Origin: Paratinospora sagittata
Taxonomy: Eukaryota > Streptophyta > Magnoliopsida > Ranunculales > Menispermaceae
Direction of reading: 5' to 3'
Assembly: GCA_035771175.1 (NCBI GenBank)
Contig: CM069608.1
Coordinates: 10,884,019 to 10,948,018, forward strand
DNA length: 64,000 bases
Positions within the stretch are counted from its first letter, which is position 1, and every line of letters starts with the position of its first letter. Below the pieces are notes generated by a model. It had not been told where the DNA came from and did not search any database. It saw only the letters and a program-made list of their open reading frames with translations. The translations under genes were made by a program, and so were the position numbers. This document shows, piece by piece, positions 1 to 12,000 of this stretch.

Positions 1-520
1 TTAAGCAAGAGGAAGGGGAGAGCTAAGGAAGTTGTAATCGAGCTTGATATGTCCAAAGCATATGACTAAGTTGAGTGGGCGTTTATGGACTATTGTTTAT
101 GTAGGATGGGCTTTCCTAAAAGGTGGAGGAGATGGGTCAAGACATGCATTTCAATTGTGACTTATCAGCTCAAAATAAATGGAGAATTGTCACAAACAAT
201 ATATCATTCGAGAAGCCTTCGCTAAAGAGATCCCCTTTCCCCTTTACTATTTATTATCTGTGCTGAAGCTTTTTCTCATTTATTAAATAATGCAGTTGAT
301 TCACAGCTTCAAATTTCCTAACAATGGCCAAGGTATTTTGAATTTATTCTTTGCAGATCACACTCTTCTATTCTGTAAAGCTTCCAAGGTAGATTTCAAG
401 GAGTAGCAGAAGTGTTACAAAGGTATCATAAAGCTTCAGGGCAGCAAATTAATGTTCAAAAGTGTAACATCCTATTCAACAATAGGGTGAATGAGATTCA
501 AAAGAAAAAAATATTAATTG
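1..520 (+). pseudogene. LINE reverse transcriptase fragment (broken)
   Basis: Conceptual translation from base 1 gives a run typical of plant LINE reverse transcriptase: LDMSKAYD, then VEWAFMDYCL and MGFPKRWRRWV. A frame change leads to the catalytic-box equivalent, which reads FADH instead of FADD. A run ending in DSLGKY near 555 matches the conserved DSLGKYLG region that follows the RT. A stop sits directly after SKAYD (near 67). No start codon is present because the element enters from outside the window. It could not produce an active enzyme. Confidence 0.85.
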
Positions 521-539
521 GTTGATGTATGAATTCAAA

Positions 540-600
540 GGATTCTCTGGGCAAATATATATACATACATACATAAAAGTTTATATACATACATATATAC

Positions 601-637
<37 letters not shown>

Positions 638-875
638 AAAGTTTATAAAGTGGAAAAAAAATGATAATCAAGAGTGTTATATAGTTAAGAGTATATATAC
701 ACATGCGCAATGTATATATAATTAAGAATTAATATATATGTAACTAAGAGTTTATAAAGTGAAAATAAAGCATAATGATAATCAAAAGTGTTATATTTAA
801 GAGTATATACAATATATTATATATACATACATACACACCCACATATATATGCAGTAAATATATATTAAGAGTATA

Positions 876-910
<35 letters not shown>
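540..910. repeat. AT-rich microsatellite block (TA)n and (ATAC)n
   Basis: Runs of TA near 614-636 and 880-907 and of ATAC near 562-616 dominate, with two diverged copies of a longer unit containing AGAGTGTTATAT (about 670 and 785). The block interrupts the LINE between the DSLGKY region and the part that resumes near 1335. Short ORFs here encode only Tyr/Ile repeats and are not genes. Confidence 0.85.
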
Positions 911-1109
911 AGTATAATTTTAGAATTGAAAACTTGTTGTAACATTCTAATATTAAGAATTTCATAGTAAATTAGAAAATATTAGGTTTATAAATTATTT
1001 TTTATTTATTTAAAAATTAATAAATAATATTTTTTATTTCTATGTCTATGTTTTATTTAATTATTGAATTGAATTATATATATTTTTAATATTTTTAACC
1101 TTAAATATT

Positions 1110-1329
1110 TTTGTTTATATTATAGGTTCAAAAGCTCGGTCCAAATGCCCGATCTAAAAGCCAAGTCCAAAGACCCGGTCCATATAACTCTTGGGTTAGG
1201 TTTGGGCCAAAGTTTTTTAATATCGGCTAGACTTGACCTGACCCGATATTTTTTTAGGCCCGGCCCGAATATTCTTAGGCTCGGTGGGGTTGAGTCAGGT
1301 CAGCCCTAGTGGGCCAAATTGCCACCCCT
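1110..1329. mobile_element. hAT-like MITE terminus inside the LINE
   Basis: The stretch is rich in GGCCCGG/GACCCG-type subterminal motifs and ends in GCCACCCCTA, whose complement TAGGGGTGGC matches the TAGGGGTG ends of the two better-bounded MITEs in this window (9001-9890 and 33620-34286). LINE sequence resumes immediately afterwards. The left terminus was not found; the AT microsatellite block may be part of the same insertion. Confidence 0.5.
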
Positions 1330-1359
1330 AGTTGGCGTGTAGTTTTATCCCCAAACTGT

Positions 1360-2440
1360 CTTGTTAGTCATGTTTGAAGGCGGAGTACTTTTAACTCCAT
1401 GGATTTTCTTAATGCTTGCCTAAGGAGGAGACCTTCTTGGGGTTGGAAGAGCTTAATGGGAGCTTCCTAAATTTGGCCTTCTATGGAGAATTGGAGACAG
1501 GCGACGTGTAGATATCTAGAAAACCCATGGATACCTCATTCAATCACTTTCAAAGTGTTGTCTCCACAGTTTGACAGAGTAAGGTTAGTGGCTAACCTTA
1601 TAAGTCTTGGCAGAAGAGGGCGGAATGTCGGCCTCCTAAATTATGTCTTTTCAAGAGGAGATGCAAGGTTAATTATTGTTATCCTTCTTAATCTCCCACC
1701 TGATGCAAATAAATTAGTATGGTACTACAACAAATCTGGAACCTACAGTGTTAAATTAGGCTATGACCTTGCTATTCAACTAGGGAAGAGTGGTTTGTTG
1801 GGAATAAACGCAGCTGGCTCTTCTAGTTCCCAAGAACGCCAATCTAAGGGAAGCTCTATTTGGAAATTGAAAATTCCAAGCGAAGTTAAAATTTTCTTAT
1901 GGAGGTGCTCAATGGCTTATGCCAGTGAAAAAGTCCTTAATGAACAGGGGAATGGTGGTTAACCCCTTCTGTCCTCTCTGCGAAGAGCATTATAAAGATG
2001 TTTATCATTTGTTTTTTGGTTTCAAATTTGCTCATGTTTTTTGGTTTGGATCCCCGTATAATCTTGATGTAAGTCGTGTTCCTGGTGCCTCAATTGTAGA
2101 CATATGAGATTACATATACAAGACATCTTCGAATTTGCGAGGAGACTTTGAAGATCTCAATTGGATGGTTTTTGGTCTTTGGCAACTGTGGAAGGCTAGG
2201 AACTCAAAGGTCCTTAAGGATATCTAGTATAACCCCATGAAGGTAATTAACAATACAAACTCGCAATTTCAGGAATTTATGCTTAGTCTCAATCCTGACG
2301 AGAGAATTACAGAAGCTTCTAGTGTGGTTTAACGTGCTAATAACAGTACTAATGGCTGGAAGTTGTTTTGTGATGCGGTATGGAATCCTATTCACTTCAT
2401 ACTGGCTTGGAATGGGCATTGTTGGATGATTGTGATCAAA
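1360..2440 (+). pseudogene. LINE zf-RVT and start of RNase H, interrupted
   Basis: The longest open stretch (1483-1962) includes the conserved LINE phrases NPWIPHS and LVWYYNKSGTYSVKLGY, followed by WKLKIPSEVKIFLWR of the zf-RVT domain. A frameshift near 1920-1960 moves to a frame with the zinc ligands CPLCEEHYKDVYHLFF. Further on come WQLWKARNSKV and KLFCDAVW, the entry to the RNase H domain. The domain breaks off at 2444, where a solo LTR is inserted, and its other half lies after 3702. Several stops make it non-functional. Confidence 0.85.
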
Positions 2441-2444
2441 TAAG

Positions 2445-3696
2445 TAGTGGAAAATGGGTAATTAAACATGAATTTTTACCATTTTCAGCTAAATATTAAA
2501 GTGGGATCCCCAAGTGATTTTGGGGGGGTCCAAGTTGATTATTAATCTTTGATATGTGAAGATTAAGAATATATAAGTATTTAGCTATACCCATTTATAT
2601 ATAAATGAGAAATTGAGTCTAAAGTAGCTTACTTGATATGTGTAAAATGGTAAAATTTAGAAACAATCTTTACTTATAAGTGTAGCTAGAATATTACACT
2701 TGAATTTTAGCTAACATACACATACAAGGAAGGCTCAGGGGTAATCCTTTGCATCACCCCGCACATGCGCACGTGCGAGGGTGATTGGGCGACTTAGGGC
2801 GTATTGGGTGCACAACACTTTGCACTTAGCATGTACGCATCGTCGTCAGGAGCTAGGGAGCTTTTTATTTTTCAGAGATCGAGGCAGATCGGGCGGATGA
2901 GATGCTTCCGTAGAAGATCAGATCTAGAACGTCCATATACGATGAATGTAGTTATCTGTCTAGGTGCGATGTACGAAGATACGACGGTGTGGGATCAGAT
3001 GCACTGATCGGGACTGTCAGATTGAGACTGATTGGATCGATTGTAATCCAACAGTGCCGGATCAGTTGCAACGAGCGGAGCCGTTATATTGCACCTAAAT
3101 CGATCGGATACGATCTAACAGTGTACGATCGGGTGTGTAAATCAAATCCATCAGATCGTGTCTAAAGACAATCAAATTAGATCCAACGGCGCAGAAACAG
3201 GCACCATGTACAATCACGATTTGCCTATAAATAGAGCCTTCCAAAACTCATAAATTCATCTCAAAAAATTTCAAAATCTCTGAATTTTCTTCTTTTTTCT
3301 CTTCTTTTCTTTTAACATTCTTTTGCGAGTGAGTACAACCAATTTTTATTCGATTATTCTTGTGAGTTGAAGTGTTGCTCTCACAAGAAAGAAATTGTTG
3401 TATTCAAATGTCATAAACCGTGAGCACCTAAGCGGGACATAATTATCTTAAGGATATAAAGTTACACTCTAGCCTCAATCTACGTCGTTATTCTGTTAGA
3501 ATAGTAATTGATTTAGTTTAACTAGAGATAGTCTTGTCTTTAGTATCTTTAAATAGTGAATGAGAGACAGTTTGTTATTCTAGAAGAGTGATATTTAAGC
3601 GAGATAATTGTGACTTCACCACTCAAATTGAAAACTAATTTAATTAATTATTTTAAAAGCTATTTTTCAGTGAATATTGTCATTATACAACCAACA
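2445..3696. mobile_element. Solo LTR inserted in the LINE, 5-bp TSD ATAAG
   Basis: The 1252-bp block is flanked by ATAAG at 2440-2444 and again at 3697-3701. It starts TAGTGGAAAATGGG, which resembles a mutated TGTTGGAAAA Copia-style start, and ends CCAACA. Removing it with one TSD copy brings the two halves of the LINE RNase H region together. No coding domain lies inside; the 67-aa ORF at 2804-3007 has no recognisable features. I infer a solo LTR, probably Copia, left by recombination; a short non-autonomous element is the alternative. Confidence 0.75.
3226..3234 (+). promoter_or_regulatory. TATA box of the solo LTR
   Basis: TATAAATAG lies in a CTATAAATAGAGCC context, followed by an A/C-rich stretch and a pyrimidine-rich leader near 3285-3330, as in plant LTR promoters. 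It points along the + strand toward the helicase gene, about 1 kb upstream of that start codon. Activity is not shown by the sequence. Confidence 0.6.
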
Positions 3697-3701
3697 ATAA
3701 G

Positions 3702-4074
3702 AAAAGTGGAAAGTTGGGGTGGAAATGGGAGAAGCAAGGACTATCTATTGAGGATTATTATTCTCAACTGATTGTGGTGTTTCTTCTTTATTAGTGTTCT
3801 CAGATTCTTTGCTGTTACTCGGGAGCTTTCGTCAAGGAAAGGGAGTCAAGCGCTTGTTGATCCATTTTTGTACGACATTAGGCTTGCTGCCAATCGCATT
3901 TTAGTAATGTTTCTTTTCATCATGTTGACCGTCTAAACGATGTTGTAGCGCATAAGCTGGCTAGACACTGGCTTTTGTTTCTTGTTTCTCGTCCCAGTGG
4001 GATCATTTTGTCTTGCAAGCTGTACCTAAAGATTTTTTTTTTTATCTTTAATTCCCTTTTGACGGAAAAAAAAA
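3702..4074 (+). pseudogene. LINE RNase H C-terminal end and 3' tail
   Basis: One frame gives GLLFSTDCGVSSLLVFSDSL, matching the helix-strand segment of LINE RNase H with its SDS motif. A frameshift leads to ALVDPFLYDIRLAANRI and then to VVAHKLARH, the usual C-terminal segment. A non-coding tail follows, with a T-run at 4033-4043 and the poly(A) at 4066-4074. This is the missing half of the RNase H region broken at 2444. Confidence 0.8.
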
Positions 4075-4173
4075 GTTACGTAGGCACTAATGTGACGCCA
4101 GCGTGGCCAAACTGCCATCCTTACCTAATACCACCTGTAACTTGGTCTAAAATCCCTTCTCTGCTTTGCTCTA

Positions 4174-4187
4174 AAACCCTAAACCCT
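4174..4187 (+). promoter_or_regulatory. Telo-box-like AAACCCTAAACCCT upstream of the helicase
   Basis: Two overlapping AAACCCT units lie 59-72 bp upstream of the ATG, in pyrimidine-rich leader sequence. AAACCCTA elements are frequent near the transcription start of plant genes for translation and RNA metabolism. Position and sequence are seen directly; function is inferred. Confidence 0.55.
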
Positions 4188-4245
4188 CACACATCTTCCT
4201 TCTTCTTCTTCTTGTTCCGTTACAGGTGCCAATCAAATAGCAGAA

Positions 4246-7200
4246 ATGTCTTCGTCATCTCTCCTTCGAGAACCTTCGAGAACCTTCGCGAAGCTTCTAT
4301 CCAACCTCTCCTTCCATCGTTCCATGGGCGGTGGCCCCCGAACATTCCCCGGCGGCCTCAACAAGTGGCAATGGAAACGAATGCACGAGAAGAAAGCTAA
4401 AGAGAAGGAGCGGAAGCTTCTAGAACAAGAAAAGCAGATTTACCAAGCAAGAATCAGATCCCAAATCCGCGCCAAACTCGCCGGACGATCAGACCATCAC
4501 CCATCACCAGATGTTCAATCGTCGTCTTCTAATTACGATCCAATCTCTGCAAAAGATCACATCAAGGCACTTGCAGATCGGTTCATGAAGGAAGGAGCCG
4601 AAGATCTTTGGAACGAAGACGACGGAGAGTTGAAATCTCCTCCTCCTCCTCGATCTCCGATCAGCAAACAATCAATCGATCCACCGCTCGATTTGAGAAA
4701 GTTGATCACGGATAAGCGTAATTTTGCTGGTAATCGGAGCATTTTGAATTCGAATCCGTTTAGTGATTCGTTGAAACCTAGGAATTATTCGGTTCAAGCT
4801 CGGCGGAGGCCGTTGTCGCGGTTCAGATTTAGAAGAAATGGTAGTTCTTCAAGCGATGATGATGATTCTGATTATGGTCCTGAGGATGACTTGGTGAATC
4901 GTTATAGAAGTGAAAGTAAGGGGTTGAGAGGGAGAGACCGAGGGAATTCGAAAGGGCCTGGGTTTAATTTCAATGAAGGAGAGTCGGAGGAAGATGGATC
5001 GGAGGATGAGGAGTTAGGTTGTAGAGGTAGGGCTCGGGTAAAGAAGATTATGAGCAATGCTAGTTTGGGTGAGTATGATGCAAAGAAAATCAGAAGGGTA
5101 CCTAGGGTTTATGTGGAGGATAGTAATTTATCTGAGCAAGTGCAGTTAATTAGAGATGAGGTGAATAAGAGAAAATCAGGTGGACAAGAAGTGGATCAGC
5201 ATCGGGATGAATCACTTCTCAGTCATAAAAGGTACTGAAGTTGTTGGATTATTCTTTTATGATGAAGGTAGCTTTGAGGGATTTTTTGAACTGGTATTTT
5301 CATTGCCATGTAGAATAATTCTGATAAGAATCATGAAGTTTGAAATTATGAAAGAAATTGGTAGTTAGACTTTAGTAAAAGTACTTGCTAAATTGAAAGA
5401 ACTACTTCATGGTTACTGTCTTTGGGAAATTTTGGTTATAAAAGTAACTGAAACAGTTATGAACTACAAATTTGATAATGTTTTAACTGCCTGTTAAGGA
5501 GTTCATAACTTCTTGTTCTCCTTTGCACCTTGAAGCATTAAGTACCTAATAATTTATTTATTTTTCTCACCGAACCTTTAGGAGGTAATGATGTAAATAA
5601 ATAAAAAAAATTATGAAGGAAAAGGATTGAGAGAAGTGCTTGCAGAAATTGATTTAGGATTTGTACTGTGGATCTGGTTCATGATTCAAAATCTGGGATA
5701 CAACCGATAAAGGTTTAATTTCAAAAACAACTTTTCATCATTTCAATAAACCAACCTCTTTTTCCGCAAAAAATCTTGAAAAAGTATTTCCGGATTTTAC
5801 CTGTTGGAAAACTGCATAATCACAAACCAAAGGGAACTGTAAGGTTGCATTTGCTTGTAATTGGAAACCAGCAAAAATGAAAATTCAGAAAACAGCTTTC
5901 TATTGTTTTCAGAAAAAAGGTTGTTTTATGAGTAAAATCTTACAAAACTATTTTGGGAATTGACAAACCAAACACATATTTTGTGTTGTTGGATTTTCGA
6001 ATACAGAAACTGTATCCCTATCATTAACCAAACATGCCAGATGTAGTTCCTTGCTTTTCTTTCATCGCTTTCTTATATTTTACCTTTTCTGGGCTTTTTT
6101 AGGTTTGATGAGTGTGGTATCTCTCCATTGACAATTAAAGCACTTACTTCAGCCGGCTATGTGCAAATGACCAGAGTACAAGAAGCCACTTTATCTGCTT
6201 GCCTTGATGGTATGCTGTTTAGATAATACACTTATGAAGCTGCTCTCTTTGGGTCTCTGTCTCACTGTCTCTCTTTTTCTGTTTTTAAATTGTGCATATA
6301 TGTTCCTGTCAATCTCATCTTAACCAATTATAAAATTTCGACTTCATTATTTGTGGACAACATCTCCCCTGCCCCCCTCCCCCATGCCACCACTCACAAA
6401 CAAATATCAAAATTTTACCCTACAATGCATGATTTTATATTGTGTACTCTGATTTATGTAGTGAGCGGTTTTTCTATGTAATCTTCTCTCAACCCCTTTC
6501 ATTCATTATGCTGCAAAACTTAAAAACCTCGACTTATTCATTATAGTTTATATCTGAAGCAGGCATGGATGCTTTGGTTAAAGCTAAAACTGGAACGGGC
6601 AAGAGTGCAGCTTTTTTGGTAGATCACTTGTCCCATGTGCTTGCTTTCTCTTAATATTGTATTTGTCTTTTCTTCAGTAGCCTTGTTAAACGAAAACAGC
6701 TTCCTGCAATTGAAGTAGTTCTGAAGGCAAAAAGTAGCACTGTGAATCATCGGGTGCCACCAATACATGTTCTTATTCTTTGTCCAACAAGGGAGCTAGC
6801 TAGTCAAATTGCTGCAGAAGCAAAAGTCTTGCTTAGGTACCAAGATGGCATAGGTGTACAGACACTCATTGGCGGTACACGTTTCAAGCTTGATCAGAAA
6901 CGTCTAGAATCAGATCCATGCCAGGTGTGTTATGTGTAATGCGTTCACTTTCTTTTAATAGTTTGGTAAACATGAAAGTTGAATGCCTTTGTCTTAGCTG
7001 TGAAATTACTTGTCTTTGATTTTAATAAAGCTAGTAAACAATTTCTTAGTGACACATTTTATACTGTTTTCATTGTTGAAATAATCAAGATTAATTTGTT
7101 GATTGAACTTTTGGAAAATTATTCTGCTTTACTAGTTTTTTCTTAAATGAAATATGAGCAAGTATTTAGTGGTTTTTTCATCAATGAAATACCAATAACA

Positions 7201-10200
7201 GTCTTTCTTGCATCTATTTTGCAACTGTTGCAGATAATAGTTGCAACTCCTGGTCGGTTGTTGGACCATATTGAGAATAAATCTGGCTTTTCCGTTCGTT
7301 TAATGGGCCTGAAAATGCTTGTACTTGATGAAGCTGACCATTTGCTAGACTTGGGATTCCGGAAGGACGTAGAAAAATTAGCTGATTGTGTGCCACGTCA
7401 GAGACAGTCCTTGCTGTTTTCTGCTACAATTCCCAAAGAGGTTAGGTCTTTCTTCATATGAAGTGACCCATGGAAACCATTTGATGCTAATTTATGTAGA
7501 GCCAAAAGAGATCTTAATTTGTATCTCATTCTCAGGTTCGTCGGATTTCACAACTTGTTTTGAAGAAGGAACATGCTTTTATTGACACTGTTGGTCTTGG
7601 TTGCGTGGAGACTCCTTCAAAGGTTTGAAAGATATAAGTTCTATGTTCTGATTGGTATTCTTTTTCCTAGCTAAAAATTTTCTGCTTAGTACATGTGCCG
7701 GCTGGAGGAGTTTTCTCTGGTCTAAACTGCTTCATTTCAAACAAGGGAAACGAAAACAGCAATTGATTCAATGGGAAGATTGCTAGTTCTGAATTTTTTT
7801 ATTGGAAAGTAAAACTGTTTTGGTTAATCATTTTGCAGTTCTCTAATATTACAGGGTCTTATCGGAATGATGTTCATAAAGAATTCTGCATCCTTGCCTG
7901 TGTCTGATATTTTTATTTTCTTCATCTCTCTGCAATTTGGAAATTGCAAACAGAACTGAGCGTGTATTTTACACTGATGCTGTGTTGCTATGGTCATTAT
8001 CATTGTTTGGTATCTAGTGAAGATTCAGGTTCGCTACTATGTACTATGGTTACAACCTAAAATAACATCATTCAAGATAAAGTAGAAAAGTTGAGCAAGA
8101 TTAATTAAACAAACTTCTATTAATTAGGATAAAGCTTTATGTTCTTGTTTATAAGGAATACGAGCTTATTTGGTTCCCTCATATTCTTTTCAACTGTTTG
8201 TATGAAAAATAGATGAAAGTTTTGGTGTTTGCTCTCAATTTTGGAGATTGACCTCATTGCATGATAGATCAATTAGATAGAGACCGATCATTAGGTGGTG
8301 TTAACCTTTATCAAATATCAACTTGTACTTAAACTTAAATACACTTTTGGGAATGTTCGAGAATCCTTTATGCATAGTCGGTCCTAAGCTCGGATATAGG
8401 AGGAGGGTTGTGTTAAATAGATAATGACTAACATAAAACTTTGTTAGATCAACTATGAAAATTGATGATAATTTCATGCCAATTGATAAAACTAAATCAA
8501 GACCCAGGAGTCAAGACTAAGTTAGAAGTTTGAAGGGTGACTTTAGAATCTAGAGGGGTTAAGATTTGTGTGACTAATATTGAATAAATAAAGGTAGCAT
8601 TTGGTTACACTAATTCTAACCTCTTATTTTCTTAAATTTTAGTTAAAGTAGAGGTTGACAAATTGTAGAGGTTAAACCTCTAAAAAAATAAATGCAAGAT
8701 AGCAGTTTGTAACTTTTGGTAACTCTACGTCTAAAAAAATTAGCACTAATTTTTGTTTATTTTAATACGATCTTTTTAAAAATGAACTTATTGTAAACAT
8801 GTCGTTTGGAACTAATACTCCAATCTTATGTTTTAGTTTTATTTGGAGATAAAAGCGTTTGTTATCTCAAATCTCAACTTCTTATTATAAGAGTATTTGA
8901 TTTTTTTTCTTTTTTTCTTTTTTTCTTTTTTATCAAAATGCATTTATTAGTCATTTGGAGGGAGAAATATGAGATAATAAACGGTGTACTTAGTGTATGG
9001 TAGGGGTGAAAGAAGTACTTGACAATCCGCTCAACCTGATTGACCCAATTGGGTTTGGGTGGGTTGAGCCTATCATGTCGGGTTAATCAGGTGTGCTAAG
9101 TCACCCACTGAAATGTCGAGTTAGATGTCAGTTCTAAATACCAAGACTTGATATCAACTCGACTCACTCAACATACTTGAATAATATTACATATTATTTA
9201 ATAACTGAACAAAAATTAACATTGTAAGTACATAAATATTCAAATTTTGAATATTTATGTACATTTACATGATTCTTATGAATCATGCCAAAATATAAGA
9301 ATGTGTGCATACACATAAATATTATAACTTAACAAATTTATGTGTAAGCACACACAAAGAGGAGAAACGAGAAGAAACAAAGAGGAGGAAGGAGGTATTT
9401 ATAGTGGAGGGGGTAGGAAGGCTTTATGGAAAACCGTTGGTTAATTTCCCCCCTTTAGTATAAAATTTTGAATTTCAAGAAGGGGGAAAGCTTCTCCCCC
9501 CCTTTAGTTCCACATTGGAAGTTGGGAGGAACGAGGAGCACTTCTCCACAATAAATGCCCCTTCCCCTCCTCTTAATTCTCTTCATTCTAACATTGGGGC
9601 TTTGGAAAAATGGATTTTCACATTTTGGACGCTCTTCCCAAGGTCTCAAAGTTAATTTATCTTATCTTTTTCTTATTTCTTATTAAAAGATGGAGGCATC
9701 TTGATTTTAGAAGCCCCTTAAGTTAATATTGTCATAGATTGGTTTGTTTGGGAGACACCTGACCGACCCGAAAGCATTTTGGGTCGGTTGGGTTAAACGC
9801 ACAAGTTTTTAAGTGGATATCACCCTAACTTGTCGGGTTGGGTTGAGGTTTGGGCCAAACCCAACCCGACCCGACCTATTTTCATTCCTAGTACACAGTG
9901 CTCTCACTATTGGGGGGTCTAGGGAAGTGTTGATGTACGTAACCTTACCTCTTCATAGAAGAGGCTATTTCTAAGTTTGTACTCCTGACCTCCATGTCAC
10001 AATAAAACAACCTTAAGAGTTGCGCCAAGGCCCTCGCTCTTTTTGGGGTAAGGTATGTTAAGTAGAGGAACGTTTTTGGTGTATTATACAATCAACACAT
10101 CCTATTGAAGCTGAAGAGAAAATTTTATAAAATAGTTATTCGGTCACCCATGCTTTGTGTTGTTGTGGGGGTATCTCTCTCAATAGTCCCACGTCAACTT

Positions 10201-11888
10201 TGAGACTTCTTAAATTTTCACATTTAGTAGCCTCACCCCCTCACACTAAAAGATGGTTAGGACACTCGCAACAAAGATTATTAGATGTATTAGTTAAAAA
10301 GAGTAACCTATTGATAATTAATGGTAATGATAGAGCGAATGAAGGACTTGAATAACATGGATGCACATAGGTAAGAAAGATATTACTTGTGATATAAACG
10401 TCGACTTAGCCCTTAATAAAGTGGAAATGAGGAAGTGGATTCATGTAGTTGACCTAATGTAGTTGGGAAAAGGTTTTGTTGAGTTGGGTATATGCTCGAG
10501 TCCTGCTTCTAGAATTAAATTTACCATTTTGAGCAGAATTTATAGCTGTAGTTCTCTGGTTTGACTGTTAATTAGTGTTAGTGTTTTTGTGTGTGCGTGA
10601 GTGCGCGCTTGCACATGGAAGTGTTGTGCTCTTTATTTGATATTTCTTTTTTTTTACTTCTTTTTTAAAAGCAGGTTATGCAGTCATATCTTGTTGCACC
10701 ACATGAATTGCATTTTCAAATTGTTCAGCAACTCTTGAAGGAACATATTTCACAGGAGATTGATTATAAGGTATGATACTCTAGTGTTGGCTTTCTTTTG
10801 TTTGCTTTACATATATGTTGAATCTCATTGCCAACCTGCCCTCAGGTTATTGTTTTCTGTACCACTGCAATGGGGACATCACTTCTCTATCTTTTGCTTT
10901 GGGAGATGAAAATGAATGTGAGGGAAATGCATTCTAGAAAAACACAACTTTATCGTACTCGTGTATCTGATGAGTTTCGTGAATCCAAGCGGTTGATACT
11001 TATCACTTCTGATGTTTCAGCTCGTGGAATGAATTATCCCGATGTTACTTTGGTGATCCAGGTAGTCAAGATCCTTTACTTCTGGTGTGTTCATTGACTT
11101 ATATATTATCAAATCAATTGTTCTAGGATTGTTACTTACTTCCACAAATTATTGAATCTAAGACTGGACAATAATTCATAACATGGTTTGTGGGTTCCCA
11201 ATTAATATCTTCCAATATATGATTACTGCATAAATGTGCTTATTTGAGCCTGCATGCCAATGCCAATTTTCACTAGTTTCTGTACTAGAATTGCTTCTCT
11301 GTATTAATGTAGGAATTTTTGCAATTTACAGGTGGGCATACCACCTGACAGAGAACAATACATACATCGCCTTGGAAGGACAGGCCGTGAAGGCAAAGAA
11401 GGAAAAGGCATATTGATGCTGGCACCATGGGAAGAATATTTCTTGGACGAAATCAAAGATCTTCCCATCAAGAAATCCTCATCGATTCAATTAGATCCAA
11501 ACATAAAGCTGAAGGTCTCTCCCCAACATATTTTCATATTTATACTTGATCTCTATTTTAGTCATTATGAATTGCATATTATGTTATAGACCTTAACAAT
11601 ATGAAAATGCATTTGAAGTTAAAATTCTAATACTTGGAACCTGTTTCTCCATTGCAGATAGACAATGCAATGAGGAAAATTGATGCGAGTGTTAAGGAAT
11701 CTGCTTATCATGCTTGGCTTGGCTACTATAATTCTATAGGGGAGATAGGAAGAGATAAAACCACACTAGTAGAACTGGCTAACCGGTTTTCTGATTCAAT
11801 TGGCTTGCAAAAGCCTCCTACAATTTTCAGAAAGACAGCACTGAAGATGGGCTTGAAGGATATCCCTGGTATTCGAATCAGAAAGTAA
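4246..11888 (+). CDS. RH48: DEAD-box ATP-dependent RNA helicase, RH48-like (10 exons)
   Basis: ATP-dependent RNA unwinding enzyme. Exons inferred from GT-AG sites and frame: 4246-5231, 6103-6209, 6563-6618, 6700-6924, 7234-7440, 7536-7622, 10675-10770, 10846-11061, 11332-11514, 11658-11888. They sum to 2394 nt, 797 codons plus TAA. The N-terminal third is basic and Ser-rich with MGGGPRTFPGG and a charged KAKEKERK stretch, then acidic SDDDDSD. Helicase motifs in order: VQEATL (Q-like), AKTGTGKS (372-379), PTRELASQ (412-419), TPGRL (463-467), DEAD (490-493), SAT (521-523), VIVFC (589-593), SARG (646-649), HRLGRTGR (672-679). All catalytic residues are present. From memory, length and N-terminus fit Arabidopsis RH48; the RH25/26/31 group is the alternative. 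The Arg/Ser-rich N-terminus may be an organelle-targeting peptide. A telo box precedes it. The large intron 6 (7623-10674) carries a MITE. Confidence 0.93.
7623..10674 (+). other. Intron 6 of the helicase gene
   Basis: A 3-kb intron bounded by GT (7623) and AG (10673-10674); the other introns are about 75-870 bp. The MITE at 9001-9890 accounts for 0.9 kb. The remainder (7623-9000 and 9891-10674) is AT-rich, with no domain, RNA gene or repeat that I recognise, so other decayed insertions are possible. Confidence 0.85.
9001..9890. mobile_element. hAT-like MITE in helicase intron 6
   Basis: It starts TAGGGGTGAAA and ends TTTCATTCCTA, giving an imperfect 11-bp terminal inverted repeat with two mismatches. 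Subterminal regions are rich in GGGTTGGGTT and CCAACCCGACCC motifs on both sides. Flanks GTGTATGG (8993-9000) and GTACACAG (9891-9898) agree at 4 of 8 positions and every difference is a transition, consistent with an old 8-bp hAT-type duplication. There is no transposase ORF. Confidence 0.7.
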
Positions 11889-12000
11889 ATGTAGCTGCAT
11901 CGGCTTTAATTTTTCTTGCTGGCTAGACAAGAGAGTCGTGGTTTAAATTGGTTTTGATCTGATGAAAGCAAAGGGCACATGAAAATTTTATACTGCACAG

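Larger units (their letters stand above)
1..4074 (+). mobile_element. Decayed L1-type LINE, 5'-truncated by the window edge and split by two insertions
   Basis: Reading on the + strand gives, in order, reverse transcriptase (LDMSKAYD near 45-68, LFFADHTLLF near 346-375, ASGQQIN near 435-455), a zinc-binding zf-RVT region (about 1480-2110), an RNase H start (KLFCDAVW near 2360) and an RNase H end (VVAHKLARH near 3935-3965). It finishes in a short poly(A) at 4066-4074. This order is that of plant L1 LINE ORF2. The frame is broken by stops and frameshifts (a stop follows SKAYD, and FADD has become FADH), so the copy is dead. Insertions at about 555-1329 and at 2445-3696 split it. It lies in the same orientation as, and just upstream of, the helicase gene. 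Confidence 0.88.

Noticed and set aside
498..965. Two - strand ORFs (70 and 73 aa) rich in Tyr, Ile, Met
   Set aside because: They are translations of TA and ATAC microsatellites and carry no other sequence.
2804..3007. 67-aa ORF upstream of the helicase
   Set aside because: It lies inside the solo LTR (2445-3696), upstream of its TATA box, and has no recognisable motif.
7214..7396. ORF on the - strand over the DEAD-box exon
   Set aside because: It is a shadow of helicase exon 5, whose + strand reading has all the conserved motifs.
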